Shown in pieces: positions 1 through 9,726 of a stretch of 64,000 bases of DNA. The stretch comes from Anaerolineaceae bacterium (GTDB lineage: Bacteria > Chloroflexota > Anaerolineae > Anaerolineales > Anaerolineaceae). A program made the translations under genes and the position numbers. Position 1 is the stretch's first letter. Each line of letters starts with the position of its first letter. The notes under the pieces were generated by a model that was given only the letters and a program-made list of their open reading frames with translations, did no database searches and was not told where the DNA came from. The stretch spans positions 62,001 through 126,000 of the forward strand of contig JAENYZ010000006.1 of the NCBI GenBank assembly GCA_016841525.1. The letters run 5' to 3'.

Positions 1-604
1 GTTGTTTTTCAATTGCATTCACTTTTCCATCAAGTAAGCCCAGGATGGGTTTCATCTGTAATACACTGCCTAACAAATACGAGGCATTTCCGATTCGCCC
101 ACCTTTGTGTAAGTATTCAAGAGTGTCAACTAAAAAGTAAACAACTTCCCGCTGGCTCAAATCTTTAATTTTTTGAACAATTACATCTGCAGGCAAGCCT
201 TCATCTGCCCATTTTTTTGCCATCTTGACCAGGACACCTAATCCACCAGCAACCGTGCGAGTATCAATAATGTGGACATCGGCGTCCGGAACATTTTCGG
301 CAGCAATTTCTGCTGACCTGAATGTGCCGCTGAGGTCTTTTGAAGGCGTCGGGATGATAATGGCTTCCCCTGCCTCAGCATAGGCTTCAAATAAAGGTTC
401 ATAAAGCGCTGGGGGTGGGGCAGCAGTTTTTGGGAGGTCTTTTGCCTTCTGTAAATTAGAAAGAAAGGTGGGTGTGTCGATTTCTGTGTCATCTCGATAA
501 GGTTCATCATTAAAAATGATGATCTGTGGGATAACATCGACTCCTAGCATACTTAATTCATCGAGCGGCAAGCCGCAGGTGGTGTCTGCAATGATTTTTG
601 TCAT
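1..604 (-). CDS. DegV family (FakB-type) fatty-acid-binding protein, C-terminus cut by window edge
   Basis: About 201 N-terminal residues are visible; the rest lies outside the window. The family binds a single fatty acid and, in Firmicutes, presents it to the FakA kinase. Supporting motifs are the start MTKIIADTTCGLP, a KTAAPPP loop (around residue 59), the LSGTFRSA loop (91-98) that holds the carboxylate-binding Ser, and LEYLHKGGRIG (162-172) followed by KPILGL, all typical of DegV proteins. The ATG at 602-604 is preceded by a good AGGAGA site. A TATAAT-like -10 lies at 644-649 on the minus strand. The ligand cannot be inferred. No FakA-like gene is in the window. Confidence 0.9.
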   Translation of the reverse strand, partial: MTKIIADTTCGLPLDELSMLGVDVIPQIIIFNDEPYRDDTEIDTPTFLSNLQKAKDLPKTAAPPPALYEPLFEAYAEAGEAIIIPTPSKDLSGTFRSAEIAAENVPDADVHIIDTRTVAGGLGVLVKMAKKWADEGLPADVIVQKIKDLSQREVVYFLVDTLEYLHKGGRIGNASYLLGSVLQMKPILGLLDGKVNAIEKQ

Positions 605-697
605 AATAAATTCTCCTAGGTAGATAAATAAATGAATAGCATGATTATAACGTAATTCAATTCTCACTTCTTGCTTGTTTTACAATAATTGAATTAC

Positions 698-3019
698 TTA
701 TCTTGAGATGATTAAGAAGATTTTCAAGATCCTTGTTTGGGTTAATAGTTTACTTAAATTTTGTCTTGCTGTGTTTACCTGGTTAATCGATAAGGATCCA
801 CGCGAATAAATGCCTTGAATATAAAGGTCCGTAATATTTTGTATATTTTTATTAATCAGGCGAATTAGCTGTTGACCCAATCGTGAGGATTGTTGTTTGT
901 TGAGAAAGTCAACAATGTCTTGTTGAAGCTCGAGAGGTGTGATTGATGGCTTTGGCGAGATATAAACACCTGTCAGGTGCCTTTTCATCCTCTGGTAAAT
1001 CTTCTCTATTTGATGATTTAATTGTAACTTTCTTGTTTTTGATGTTGAGAGTCTGTACCATATAAATCCTGCAACCAGTAGAACAATAATGCTTCCAGCC
1101 AGGATTAACAAATTTAACCAAATTGAGCTTTCTTCATTCACCATATCACCAGGATCATTTTCATTTGGGACCGTCAGCGGGTAATCGGTGTAAGTGTCCC
1201 ATGAAAAAGGAATGAGGCTGGTTGTCGGCTCAAAAGGCACCCACCCGTAAGGGGGGATGTAAATCTCAGGCCAGGCATGGGCATTTTCTTCCGTGACTAC
1301 GAACATTTGCCTGGCATAATCATATTGTCCGGTTGCATAACCAACTACGATTCGGGCTGGAATATTTGCCGCTCGGGATAAAATAACCATTGCACTCGCG
1401 AAATAATCACAATATCCCTTCTGTAAATCAAAAAGAAAATAATCCACCACATCAATATTCGGATTTGGCGTAGGAATATCCAAGGTGTATTCAAATTGAC
1501 GCAAATATGATTCAATTGCTTTAGCTTTATCATAGGTGGTGCTGGAATCTTTTGTAATGGTTGACGCGAGTTCATAAATGCGTGCTGGCAATTCCTCAGG
1601 TATTTGAAGGTAAGTTTTTAGAAATTCTTCAGGATCAGTTCCGGTTGTTTGACGCAGTTCTTCTTCAGATACAAGCAGGACAGGAGAATTAACCTCGTAA
1701 GACAGAGCATTTATTTGACCAGAAAAATATTCATTTGTTACGACACGCCAGCCGGTATTGACCCTGTGATCAACCGTTTGCGGGATACCTGAAGCATAAA
1801 GAGTTTCTGATGCAGTATTTGATTTATTAATTTTTAGGTTGAGAAGGCGTGAATGATTTAAATCTGCAATTTTTATGATTTCATTCTCAGAAAAAGTCTT
1901 CGTTGCAATTTCAGTGTTTGTCCAACCATTTCCTGTATATGTATCGTATGAACGTCCAAACCAATAATATTTTGGCAGGCTGCTGTTGAAATCAATCTCA
2001 GGGGGAAGGAAGACTTCTCCGGTATCAATTTCCATCACAAGATTTTCTGATAATTCCGGTCCCGAACCGATTAAAAATTGCCTTGGAAGAACCCCCGATG
2101 TTGAATTGGAAAATGGTTCTTGGGGTGTTTTTTGTAAACCAAGCAATTTATCAAAACGAGTTGGATTTTGATCTTCTATGAAATTCATTTGATTGCGAAA
2201 TTCAGTAATAGCGTCATAGGGGATATTTGGTAAGACACTTGCTATTAACATGATGGCCAGAATGATTGGAATCCCCAGGAAGGCAACATCTGCCCTTAAT
2301 TCTTCTGAAAAATCAATTTTATGCGTATCCCATTCTTCTTCGCGACGTAAATGTTCGAATACGACAATCATCAATAGTAAAAAAGAAAGGGTAAGTATTA
2401 ATCCCTGCGTGTTCTGTCTTGTATAACCAAGAATACCAATCAGTATTGTCAAAATTGGTAAGCCAGCTATAAAGGCATGCTTCTTTCGGCGAAACATCCA
2501 ACCCGATGCAAAGGTGGCAATCCATAAAATTGTCCCCCAAAACACTTCGTTTATCTCCGAATTGAAAATCGTCTGTTCTTTGCCCAGCCTGGAAATCCAA
2601 CCAACCAATTCGCTGCTTAGATTGAATAGATTTTCAAATGAACTTCGAAGAAAAAATATGAACAGATTGACATTCATTGGATATCGTGTGAAGGGCAAAG
2701 CAATTCTATTCAGCCTGAACCCATTCACAATCGCTAAAAACAAATTGCGATATGCACCGGATTTGATCAACATCAATAACACCAAACCCATTAACAAACC
2801 GCAGAAAAATTTTAAGTTTGACCTTTGTCTGCCGCCTGAAATAACCCAGCCTGCAGAAAATGCGACGAAACTAAAAATGAACATCCATGTTAGTGGAAAA
2901 TTACGAATAGAATCATCCATTCCGGATGTGACAGAAAAGACGAGCATTACTGCCAGAGCCCAGAAAATCGCCCACCCAAGGTGAAATTTTCCAACTAAAG
3001 GAAACGGTTGCGATTTCAT
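698..3019 (-). CDS. TgpA-like membrane transglutaminase with DUF4129-like tail
   Basis: A 773-residue membrane protein. The N-terminal ~260 residues hold several transmembrane helices. An extracytoplasmic region follows, then a transglutaminase-like core with catalytic Cys536 (GYCDYFASA) and His581 (NAHAWPE). The acidic third position is Glu597 (PFEPT) where TgpA enzymes usually have Asp. One more helix and a cytoplasmic DUF4129-like tail follow. A longer in-frame start at 3097 exists, but the ATG at 3017-3019 makes a four-base ATGA overlap with the upstream DUF58 gene and is preferred. It is the last gene of a MoxR-DUF58-DUF4129-DUF58 operon, the usual context of TgpA-type proteins. The substrate is unknown; a peptidase-like or crosslinking role at the envelope is inferred. 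Confidence 0.88.
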   Translation of the reverse strand: MKSQPFPLVGKFHLGWAIFWALAVMLVFSVTSGMDDSIRNFPLTWMFIFSFVAFSAGWVISGGRQRSNLKFFCGLLMGLVLLMLIKSGAYRNLFLAIVNGFRLNRIALPFTRYPMNVNLFIFFLRSSFENLFNLSSELVGWISRLGKEQTIFNSEINEVFWGTILWIATFASGWMFRRKKHAFIAGLPILTILIGILGYTRQNTQGLILTLSFLLLMIVVFEHLRREEEWDTHKIDFSEELRADVAFLGIPIILAIMLIASVLPNIPYDAITEFRNQMNFIEDQNPTRFDKLLGLQKTPQEPFSNSTSGVLPRQFLIGSGPELSENLVMEIDTGEVFLPPEIDFNSSLPKYYWFGRSYDTYTGNGWTNTEIATKTFSENEIIKIADLNHSRLLNLKINKSNTASETLYASGIPQTVDHRVNTGWRVVTNEYFSGQINALSYEVNSPVLLVSEEELRQTTGTDPEEFLKTYLQIPEELPARIYELASTITKDSSTTYDKAKAIESYLRQFEYTLDIPTPNPNIDVVDYFLFDLQKGYCDYFASAMVILSRAANIPARIVVGYATGQYDYARQMFVVTEENAHAWPEIYIPPYGWVPFEPTTSLIPFSWDTYTDYPLTVPNENDPGDMVNEESSIWLNLLILAGSIIVLLVAGFIWYRLSTSKTRKLQLNHQIEKIYQRMKRHLTGVYISPKPSITPLELQQDIVDFLNKQQSSRLGQQLIRLINKNIQNITDLYIQGIYSRGSLSINQVNTARQNLSKLLTQTRILKIFLIISR

Positions 3020-4314
3020 TCCAACCTCTTCCAGGAAAGATCTTCTGGTTTCTTGATGGGGATCGCTCTTCCGGTACCGGATATACGCCATTCCCAAAGC
3101 GGTTCTTCCTTTACCTCTGTGTGCTCCTTAAACATCTCAGATTTCATTTCATAAGCCTGAATATTGGCTTTCATAAGCTGTTTCAGGACGATTTCGGAAG
3201 AACCTTCAGCGCCATAACTCATCGGGTCAAAAACCAGGAGTGTGGGTATTAAACCCTTGGCTTTTAACCAGATTAATGAATCCCACCAATCCATTGATAT
3301 GTCTGGTGTTATGATGATCACACTGGCTTTTTGTTTAAATCCTCCCAGAGACTTCCGCAGAAGATCTTTTAACGGGAGACTTCCTGGTTCACACAGGGCA
3401 AGGGCACGCATAATTTTCATTGCTTGATCATTTGCATGCTGCGGGGTTATCCATGTGTGCTGGCGATCATTGGCGATCAGCCCGACGGCTTTTCCATCTC
3501 GAAGACCTTTTATTGCCAGGGAAGCGGATAGAATAATGCCAACTTCAAGTGAATTATTATTTTCTGCACCACACTGAACAGGACCATACATATCCTGAAG
3601 AATCCACCAGTTACTAGTAGGTGTGTTCTCAAAGACCCGAGAGCTGAGCTCATTCCTTTTTGCTGTAATTGGCCAATGGATATACCTCAAAGGGTCCTGG
3701 GGCTGATAATCTCTGACCGTGCTGACTGCGATGGACTGTTCAATGATGCTTTTGTCCATTCGCCCATCACCTGTGCGACCCCCACTTGCAACCTGGATTT
3801 GAGGCAGCGGCACAATAGGTGGTGTGATTAAAATATTGGTTTCAGACGGATCATAAATGGTAAGATCGTAGAAGCCAAATAAATCTGAGGTGTTGATCGT
3901 TGTTGGACCTAACCGGTACAAGCCTCTTCGGGTACATACATGTCGTTTACGCCAGGTGTAGTAATTATGTGGATCAATATTGGTTCCAATGGATGATTTG
4001 CTTCCCGGAATGTTTGTGTGGTCGACAATCTCAAGCCAGGTTGTTGGTACCAAGCTATTATTATGAACCGTGATTCGATCCTCAACAACATCGCCAACCT
4101 TAGCAAAGCTGTATCGCATTTCTCTCACTATTGACAGATTATTCTTCAAATTGTGAATTGAATATGTACTGAAGATGAAGGATAGACCTAAAGCAAGCAG
4201 GGTGATCCACCATCCTTTAAAGGGGAAAATAACTGCAAGCATCAATAAAAGGACCAATGACACCGGCAAGAGCCTGATTCTGAGCTTTAGTTTGATTTCA
4301 AGATCTTCCTTCAC
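3016..4314 (-). CDS. DUF58 domain protein (first paralogue of the MoxR operon)
   Basis: 432 residues: two N-terminal hydrophobic helices, a beta-rich region, then the DUF58 signature YQPQDPLRYIHW around residue 200 and a von Willebrand A-like alpha/beta fold. DUF58 proteins work with MoxR AAA+ ATPases and are thought to help assemble or mature envelope complexes; the biochemical function is not established. The start is a GTG at 4312-4314, inside the last 17 bases of the upstream DUF4129 gene, so translation is probably coupled. A second DUF58 gene lies two genes upstream (5928-7115). The two share the signature but differ over most of their length, so they are old paralogues rather than a recent duplication. 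Confidence 0.88.
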   Translation of the reverse strand: MKEDLEIKLKLRIRLLPVSLVLLLMLAVIFPFKGWWITLLALGLSFIFSTYSIHNLKNNLSIVREMRYSFAKVGDVVEDRITVHNNSLVPTTWLEIVDHTNIPGSKSSIGTNIDPHNYYTWRKRHVCTRRGLYRLGPTTINTSDLFGFYDLTIYDPSETNILITPPIVPLPQIQVASGGRTGDGRMDKSIIEQSIAVSTVRDYQPQDPLRYIHWPITAKRNELSSRVFENTPTSNWWILQDMYGPVQCGAENNNSLEVGIILSASLAIKGLRDGKAVGLIANDRQHTWITPQHANDQAMKIMRALALCEPGSLPLKDLLRKSLGGFKQKASVIIITPDISMDWWDSLIWLKAKGLIPTLLVFDPMSYGAEGSSEIVLKQLMKANIQAYEMKSEMFKEHTEVKEEPLWEWRISGTGRAIPIKKPEDLSWKRLE

Positions 4315-5923
4315 TGTTTGTTACCTGATTTTCCTGGTTTTGCTCAAAGGTCTCCTTTAATTTTGCCAACAATCTTTTTGCTTCTTTTACCTGCGCATCA
4401 TTGATTGGGTGCTTTGAATATCTCGCGTCGATAAAAACATTTGTGAAGGTATTTACCAAAGTAGTTGACTCTCCATAAAATTGATTATAGGTTTGTGCGT
4501 ACTCCAGCGGCGTTTCTGATTTTTTTCGTTCTCTTCCAAATTGTTGATTCCATTGGATCCATTCCAAATAAGTCATAATTAACGCCTGGCGAGGTGGCAT
4601 TTTTCGAGTGCTCCCTGCCAGTTTGGGCAATCTTATTTGTCGATTTCTGATGTATTCACTTATATTTTTAAGCCCGGTTTTATAGCTGGCAGCTGTTGAC
4701 CGTTTTATTTTAAGAATCGCTTCTTTTATCCATTTCCAGAAATCTTTTAACCAATTTACAAAACGAAAATTTTTGACGAGAGATCCTAAAAAGTTGTTGT
4801 TTTTGAAATAAAACCGGATTGTAAAGACAATTATTAGGATAAAAACCAGCCAAAAGAGGACTGATTTTATTACTGCAAACCAGGAGGGAGTTGAGCCGCT
4901 AATTTCTGGAGGTGCAGGGATGTATTCCTGAACCTGATCCTGGATAAGATTTTCAACCGGTTCATCTGAGAAAAGAGAAGCAATTAGAGATATAACAAGG
5001 GCGATGGGGAAGATGATGAGAAACTGAAAGATTGAAAAGAGGAATAAAAATATTTGAGCTATGATTTCCAAAAGGGGTTCAAACCCAAGTGTGATATCGT
5101 TGGGCAAAAAAATAATTATGAAGATAACAAAGATGATAAATAGAATCGTGTATAAAATCCATCGTTTTGTTAAATCGGAATTGACTGGAATTTCATTCAA
5201 ATACCAGTATGTCTTCATGATGGCGTATTGGTTTATCGATAAGAAAACAAACCCGGCTGCAAAATAGAGAAGTAATACTGGTAAAAATGATTTTGAATTA
5301 ATTTGAATGAACAATTGGATTTCAATAAAATAATTGATCATGCTTATCAATATGATCATTAAAAAGCCAAGAATAAATATCAGATTGAGTAAATTTCTGC
5401 GCGCTTTCCTTCGATCAGTAAAGACGATCCCCAGTTTTTCCTGTGCCATTAATGAATGATCTTCTTCAAGCTGGGTTAAAGGGTGGCTGAAAACCCAGGT
5501 TAACATCCAGATAAATAGAATCCCACCCATATTAAGCAAAGTGTTTACATCAAAGAAATTGATCCAAAAATCTTGCTGCCATGAGCTGATCTGACCCCAT
5601 AGTGTCGAAAAACCTGCAATCAGCATAGTTAGAAATTTTGTTATAAATATGATAAAAATGATTTCTGATACAGTCCCCATTACTTGATTTTGTGAAAAGC
5701 GAGATTCCTTGCGCTGAAAATTTCTCAGCAGAAGTGATTCGAGGGCGACAAAAAAGGACAGAGACTGAAATACTAGAGCTCGAAAACCGGGATTAATGAT
5801 CTGGAAAAAATTTCCCAAAACAATGGCAAAACACGTAAGCATCAAACTGATTAACAGGAAATTGATAAAAGTTGTTGTTTGAAGATATTTTATGGATTGC
5901 GGCTCTTTCGGGTGGTTATTCAT
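4298..5923 (-). CDS. Polytopic membrane protein with C-terminal DUF4129 domain
   Basis: 541 residues with many predicted membrane segments in the first ~370 (for example residues 16-45, 165-195 and 255-315), then a basic cytoplasmic region. The tail carries the DUF4129 pattern (a TPLEYAQ element, a helical stretch, DARYSKHPI). DUF4129 is typically fused to or encoded beside transglutaminase-like proteins in MoxR/DUF58 clusters, and here it sits between two DUF58 genes. It starts 4 bases after the upstream DUF58 stop and overlaps the next gene by 17 bases. It contains no catalytic motif I can recognise; a scaffold or partner role is inferred. Confidence 0.8.
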   Translation of the reverse strand: MNNHPKEPQSIKYLQTTTFINFLLISLMLTCFAIVLGNFFQIINPGFRALVFQSLSFFVALESLLLRNFQRKESRFSQNQVMGTVSEIIFIIFITKFLTMLIAGFSTLWGQISSWQQDFWINFFDVNTLLNMGGILFIWMLTWVFSHPLTQLEEDHSLMAQEKLGIVFTDRRKARRNLLNLIFILGFLMIILISMINYFIEIQLFIQINSKSFLPVLLLYFAAGFVFLSINQYAIMKTYWYLNEIPVNSDLTKRWILYTILFIIFVIFIIIFLPNDITLGFEPLLEIIAQIFLFLFSIFQFLIIFPIALVISLIASLFSDEPVENLIQDQVQEYIPAPPEISGSTPSWFAVIKSVLFWLVFILIIVFTIRFYFKNNNFLGSLVKNFRFVNWLKDFWKWIKEAILKIKRSTAASYKTGLKNISEYIRNRQIRLPKLAGSTRKMPPRQALIMTYLEWIQWNQQFGRERKKSETPLEYAQTYNQFYGESTTLVNTFTNVFIDARYSKHPINDAQVKEAKRLLAKLKETFEQNQENQVTNSEGRS

Positions 5924-5927
5924 GATT

Positions 5928-7115
5928 TCAGTGCAACCCCAGTGTTTTCAAATGTTCGGTTTTTGTTGCCGTATACAATGGAATTGAAAAGAAGTTAGCC
6001 AAACTTCGCAGTTCGGGATAATTTGGTTTGTTTGCGGTCAGTATGACGACGGGCATCAGCCCACGCTTTCGAAATTGGGAAAGATCCTCAAGGAGGTTTC
6101 GTTTAAGCCCGCCCGAGATCAATATAATCGTCGTTCCCCAAGAAAGGCTGGTTGAATTTTCCCTGAGTAAAATCTCAAGGGAGGGATTGTCTCCTAATTG
6201 AATCCTCGCAAGGATTTCCAGGATGTTGATGAAATGTCCAGAGCCTTTGTGTGGAGGGAGGGGAGCCGGCATATGGTTGTCCATCATAGGATCTGACCCA
6301 TTGGTGATCAATCCAACAGGTTGCTGCTTGTTATTCCCCCAAGCGGCAATGGATGCTGCGGCTGTTATTGCAAGTTCAGACGCATCAAAAAGTGATTTTA
6401 TCTCATAACTCTCACGGTGCAGATCCAGCATGACAAGGACGTCCAGGGCGATGGAGGCTTCGTATAGTTTTACTTGAAGTTTGCCCGTTGATGCTGTTGT
6501 TTTCCAATCAATTCGACGGATGGAATCACCGTGAGTGAAATCTCTTTTGCCTAATAACCGGCTGGGGTCTTCAAAAATTGGGTTGTTGTGTTTTATGGTA
6601 CCAAAGGGAGATCGGGAGGGGAGTGTGAAGGACGCCAGTTCTATTATTTGTGGAAAAATGATGATTGGATCATCATGAAATACCACCTGGCTCGGTTTCA
6701 CCAATCCGAGTGGATCCCCAGTTCTGGCTGTAAATGGTCCCAATTTAAAATAGCCTCGCTTCAATGCGGTTAATGCGTATGTAATATGTTTTTCACCATA
6801 AATCCCTAAGCTAAAAACTTCGTTTATTGATTTTCCAGCACTTAAGTTCGCCTGAATGCTCTCATGGATCTCAAGCCAAAGGATTGGCAAAAAACTTTGG
6901 TTCTTGATTGTCAGATCGACATCAATTTTTTCTCCTAAAAAAACGTGATCATCAAATTCGCGTTTGAACTCGATGTGACGTATTGCACGTTTATTCCACC
7001 AGAATCCGATCAGAAATGTCCCGACGATCATGTATAAGACAGTCAGGGCGGATTCAGCTCTGAGTAAAACTGCCAGTATCATTAAAAAAACGATCAATGG
7101 CAGATAATCGGTCAT
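5928..7115 (-). CDS. DUF58 domain protein (second paralogue of the MoxR operon)
   Basis: 395 residues. Two hydrophobic segments occupy the first ~45 residues, a beta-rich domain follows, then the DUF58 core with the signature HGDSIRRIDWKTTAS near residue 205 and a vWA-like C-terminal half. It lies 2 bases downstream of the MoxR stop and 4 bases upstream of the DUF4129 gene, so the cluster reads MoxR, DUF58-a, DUF4129, DUF58-b, transglutaminase. The retained RIDWK motif makes this the more canonical of the two DUF58 proteins. A role as MoxR partner in envelope or secreted-protein maturation is inferred from family context. Confidence 0.88.
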   Translation of the reverse strand: MTDYLPLIVFLMILAVLLRAESALTVLYMIVGTFLIGFWWNKRAIRHIEFKREFDDHVFLGEKIDVDLTIKNQSFLPILWLEIHESIQANLSAGKSINEVFSLGIYGEKHITYALTALKRGYFKLGPFTARTGDPLGLVKPSQVVFHDDPIIIFPQIIELASFTLPSRSPFGTIKHNNPIFEDPSRLLGKRDFTHGDSIRRIDWKTTASTGKLQVKLYEASIALDVLVMLDLHRESYEIKSLFDASELAITAAASIAAWGNNKQQPVGLITNGSDPMMDNHMPAPLPPHKGSGHFINILEILARIQLGDNPSLEILLRENSTSLSWGTTIILISGGLKRNLLEDLSQFRKRGLMPVVILTANKPNYPELRSLANFFSIPLYTATKTEHLKTLGLH

Positions 7116-7117
7116 TA

Positions 7118-8065
7118 TTACGCTTCCTGGTCTTTAAGTTTGAGAGGAGTTTCTTCGATAAGCTTATTGATCAAACTTTCACTGGTGAGACCCCGTAATT
7201 CTGCTTGGGGTTTCAGTATCAAACGATGGGATAAAACGGGCACAGTAAGGTATTTTACATCGTCCGGCAAGACGTAATCCCGGTTTCGGATGGCAGCCAG
7301 GGCACGACTTGTTGTCGATAATGCTAATGTAGCTCTGGGACTCCCGCCCAAAAGGATATCACTATGGTTACGTGTGCTTTCGATAAGGCGGATGATGTAA
7401 TCGATCACGGTATCATCTACATTCACATCCCAAATTTGTGTTCTTAATTCATTAAGCGTATCAGGCTCAACAATTGACTTTAGAAATTCAACAGGATGAG
7501 TCCCTTTGATGCGATTAAGGATTTCCTTTTCCTCTTCATGTGAGGGGTACCCCAAATCAAGTTTGAGAATAAAACGATCCAATTGCGCTTCAGGCAGGGG
7601 AAAGGTTCCTTCATATTCGATTGGGTTTTGTGTTGCCAAGACGATAAAAGGCTGAGGGAGTGGGTATGTCTCACCGTCCAAAGTTACCTGGCTTTCTTGC
7701 ATGGCTTCAAGCAGAGCGGATTGGGTGCGTGGCGTGGCACGATTGATCTCATCAACCAGTAAGACATTTACAAATAAAGGGCCGGGTCGAAACTCGAAAT
7801 CTTGTGAGGCTTGATTGAAGATGGAAACACCAGTAATGTCGTTAGGAAGCAAATCGGGTGTGCATTGCAGGCGTTTGAACTTTCCCCCAAGGCTGATTGC
7901 CAGTGAGCGTGCTAACATTGTTTTACCAACACCCGGGACATCTTCAATCAGCACGTGTCCCTGGCAGAGTAAGGCTACCATTAGCAGTTCAACAGCGTTG
8001 TTTTTTCCTACGATGACATTGGCGATGTTTTTTTTGATTTTTTCAATGACAGGTATTAATTCCAT
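7118..8065 (-). CDS. MoxR-type AAA+ ATPase (first copy)
   Basis: 315 residues from the chosen start. Walker A is [10 protein letters not shown], Walker B is [15 protein letters not shown], the sensor region is [14 protein letters not shown], and a GGSPRA element lies in the C-terminal lid: a complete MoxR ATPase. MoxR proteins act as chaperone-like remodellers for partner DUF58/vWA proteins. An in-frame extension to 8230 is possible, but the ATG at 8063-8065 has an AAAGGTGG ribosome site at good distance, and the extra 55 residues are low-complexity and overlap the divergent zwf start. It heads the five-gene minus-strand operon. A second MoxR gene is at 22097-23068. Confidence 0.93.
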   Translation of the reverse strand: MELIPVIEKIKKNIANVIVGKNNAVELLMVALLCQGHVLIEDVPGVGKTMLARSLAISLGGKFKRLQCTPDLLPNDITGVSIFNQASQDFEFRPGPLFVNVLLVDEINRATPRTQSALLEAMQESQVTLDGETYPLPQPFIVLATQNPIEYEGTFPLPEAQLDRFILKLDLGYPSHEEEKEILNRIKGTHPVEFLKSIVEPDTLNELRTQIWDVNVDDTVIDYIIRLIESTRNHSDILLGGSPRATLALSTTSRALAAIRNRDYVLPDDVKYLTVPVLSHRLILKPQAELRGLTSESLINKLIEETPLKLKDQEA

Positions 8066-8095
8066 GGATGTGCCACCTTTTTTTAGAGTATAACT

Positions 8096-8101
8096 ATTAT
8101 A
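8096..8101 (-). promoter_or_regulatory. Probable -10 box for the MoxR operon
   Basis: A perfect TATAAT on the minus strand, 31 bases upstream of the MoxR ATG. No good -35 hexamer is visible at 16-18 bases, so this is only a tentative promoter in the 109-base divergent gap between the MoxR operon and zwf. Confidence 0.35.
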
Positions 8102-8174
8102 ACGATAAACGAATTGAATAAAATGATTTATTGAATATCCATTAAAAGAATCACGAAATAATTTGGAGAATCCA

Positions 8175-9674
8175 ATGCCAGAAATTGATGTCAATCTTGA
8201 ACCTTGCTCAGAAGGTGTTGCCGTAGTCATTTTTGGTGTGACCGGTGACCTGGCAAGGCGGAAACTGATGCCTGCACTTTATGAGAATGCAAAAATTGGT
8301 CGCCTTCCAGAACCTTTTTATATTTTAGGCTTTGCAAGACGCCCCTGGAGCCATGAGAAAATGCGTGACGTCCTTCGCCAGGGTGTTGTAGATTATGGCA
8401 GAACAAAACCCATTGATGGAAAAGTTTTGGATGGTTTGTTAGCAAATGCCTATTATGTTGAGTCGACTTTTCAAGATCAAGATGGTTATAAAAAGCTTCA
8501 AGAGGCTATCAATAATCTTGGTATTCAAAACACCTTATTTTATCTTTCTACGCCACCCGGGTGGTATTCAACGATTGCCGAAAACATTGGTGCTACAGAA
8601 ATGGAATCTTGCCCCAATGGATGGCGAAGGATTGTTGTGGAGAAACCCTTTGGTCGCGATCTTGAAACAGCGCTATCTCTTGATGCTAAACTCCATTCTG
8701 TATTTTCTGAAGAACAAATTTATCGGATGGATCATTACCTAGGGAAGGAAACGGTCCAGAACATTCACGCATTTCGGTTTGGCAATGGTATTTTTGAGCC
8801 CCTCTGGAATCGTAAGTACATTGATCATATTCAAATCACTATGGCTGAATCCGATGGGGTGGGGACACGGGCGGGGTATTACGACAAGGCAGGGGTGATA
8901 AGAGACGTTTTCCAAAATCATCTTTTACAATTATTGACATTGACTGCAATGGAGGCACCAGCAGCTTTTAATGCCAAATCCGTTCGGGATGAAAAAGTAA
9001 AAGTGTTGAAATCAATTAATGATATTTCCGGTGAAAAAGCCCTTATAAATACATTCAGGGCGCAATATGTCAGTGGGACAATTGAAGGAAAAAGGGTTGC
9101 TAGCTATCGCGATGAACCTGGGGTTGCTGCGGAGTCGACAACAGAAACTTACATGGCGGCTCGATTGTTTGTGAATAACTGGCGTTGGGCAGGGGTCCCT
9201 TTTTACTTGAGGTCTGGCAAGCGGCTGCCAAAACGTGTCACTGAAATCTCGATTCAATTCACACAGGTACCATTGGCTTTATTTGGACAGCGCAATCTAG
9301 CAGGGGAAGCACCTAATGTGCTGATCATTCGCATTCAGCCTGATGAGGGGATCACATTGTATCTTGGCGCAAAAGCACCAGGCAACCAGATGCGCATTGA
9401 ACCCGTAAGGATGCATTTCAGTTATGCCGAAGCCTTTGGGGGAGAGCCTCCTGAAGCATATGAACGTTTATTGTTAGACTGCCTTTTGGGTGACGCAACA
9501 TTGTTTACGCGAAGTGATGAAGTAGAAGAAGCCTGGCGATTGACGAATGGCATCATAGAAGCCTGGGTGACCCAGGACCTGGAAAATTTACCGGTTTATG
9601 AAGCTGGTACCCAGGGTCCGCATGGCGCGGATGATTTTATCCGTGATGATGGCAGGAAATGGCGCGAGATTTAA
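8175..9674 (+). CDS. zwf: Glucose-6-phosphate dehydrogenase
   Basis: 499 residues. Oxidises glucose 6-phosphate to 6-phosphogluconolactone with NAD(P)+, the entry to the oxidative pentose phosphate pathway. The N-terminal Rossmann motif GVTGDLARRKLMPALY and the family active-site segment RMDHYLGKE are present, as are VEKPFGRDL and FYLRSGKRLPKR. Length matches the family. An upstream in-frame TTG at 8163 overlaps the GGAGA ribosome site (8165-8169), which instead positions the ATG at 8175. No gnd, pgl or opcA is adjacent, so it stands alone between the divergent MoxR operon and a convergent zinc-ribbon gene. Confidence 0.97.
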   Translation: MPEIDVNLEPCSEGVAVVIFGVTGDLARRKLMPALYENAKIGRLPEPFYILGFARRPWSHEKMRDVLRQGVVDYGRTKPIDGKVLDGLLANAYYVESTFQDQDGYKKLQEAINNLGIQNTLFYLSTPPGWYSTIAENIGATEMESCPNGWRRIVVEKPFGRDLETALSLDAKLHSVFSEEQIYRMDHYLGKETVQNIHAFRFGNGIFEPLWNRKYIDHIQITMAESDGVGTRAGYYDKAGVIRDVFQNHLLQLLTLTAMEAPAAFNAKSVRDEKVKVLKSINDISGEKALINTFRAQYVSGTIEGKRVASYRDEPGVAAESTTETYMAARLFVNNWRWAGVPFYLRSGKRLPKRVTEISIQFTQVPLALFGQRNLAGEAPNVLIIRIQPDEGITLYLGAKAPGNQMRIEPVRMHFSYAEAFGGEPPEAYERLLLDCLLGDATLFTRSDEVEEAWRLTNGIIEAWVTQDLENLPVYEAGTQGPHGADDFIRDDGRKWREI

Positions 9675-9726
9675 AAGTTCAGCCTGTTAACACGTAAATA
9701 TTTTTTAAAGATTTCTGCGGCTTTAT

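Noticed and set aside
2514-2984. 156-codon plus-strand frame inside the transglutaminase gene
   Set aside because: It is antisense to well-supported coding sequence and shows no recognisable domain.
3020-3097. In-frame upstream extension of the transglutaminase gene
   Set aside because: It would overlap the DUF58 gene by 82 bases; the ATG at 3019 gives a standard ATGA overlap and begins the conserved membrane region.
8066-8230. N-terminal extension of the first MoxR gene
   Set aside because: It runs into the zwf start on the other strand, lacks MoxR homology and a good ribosome site; the ATG at 8065 has one.
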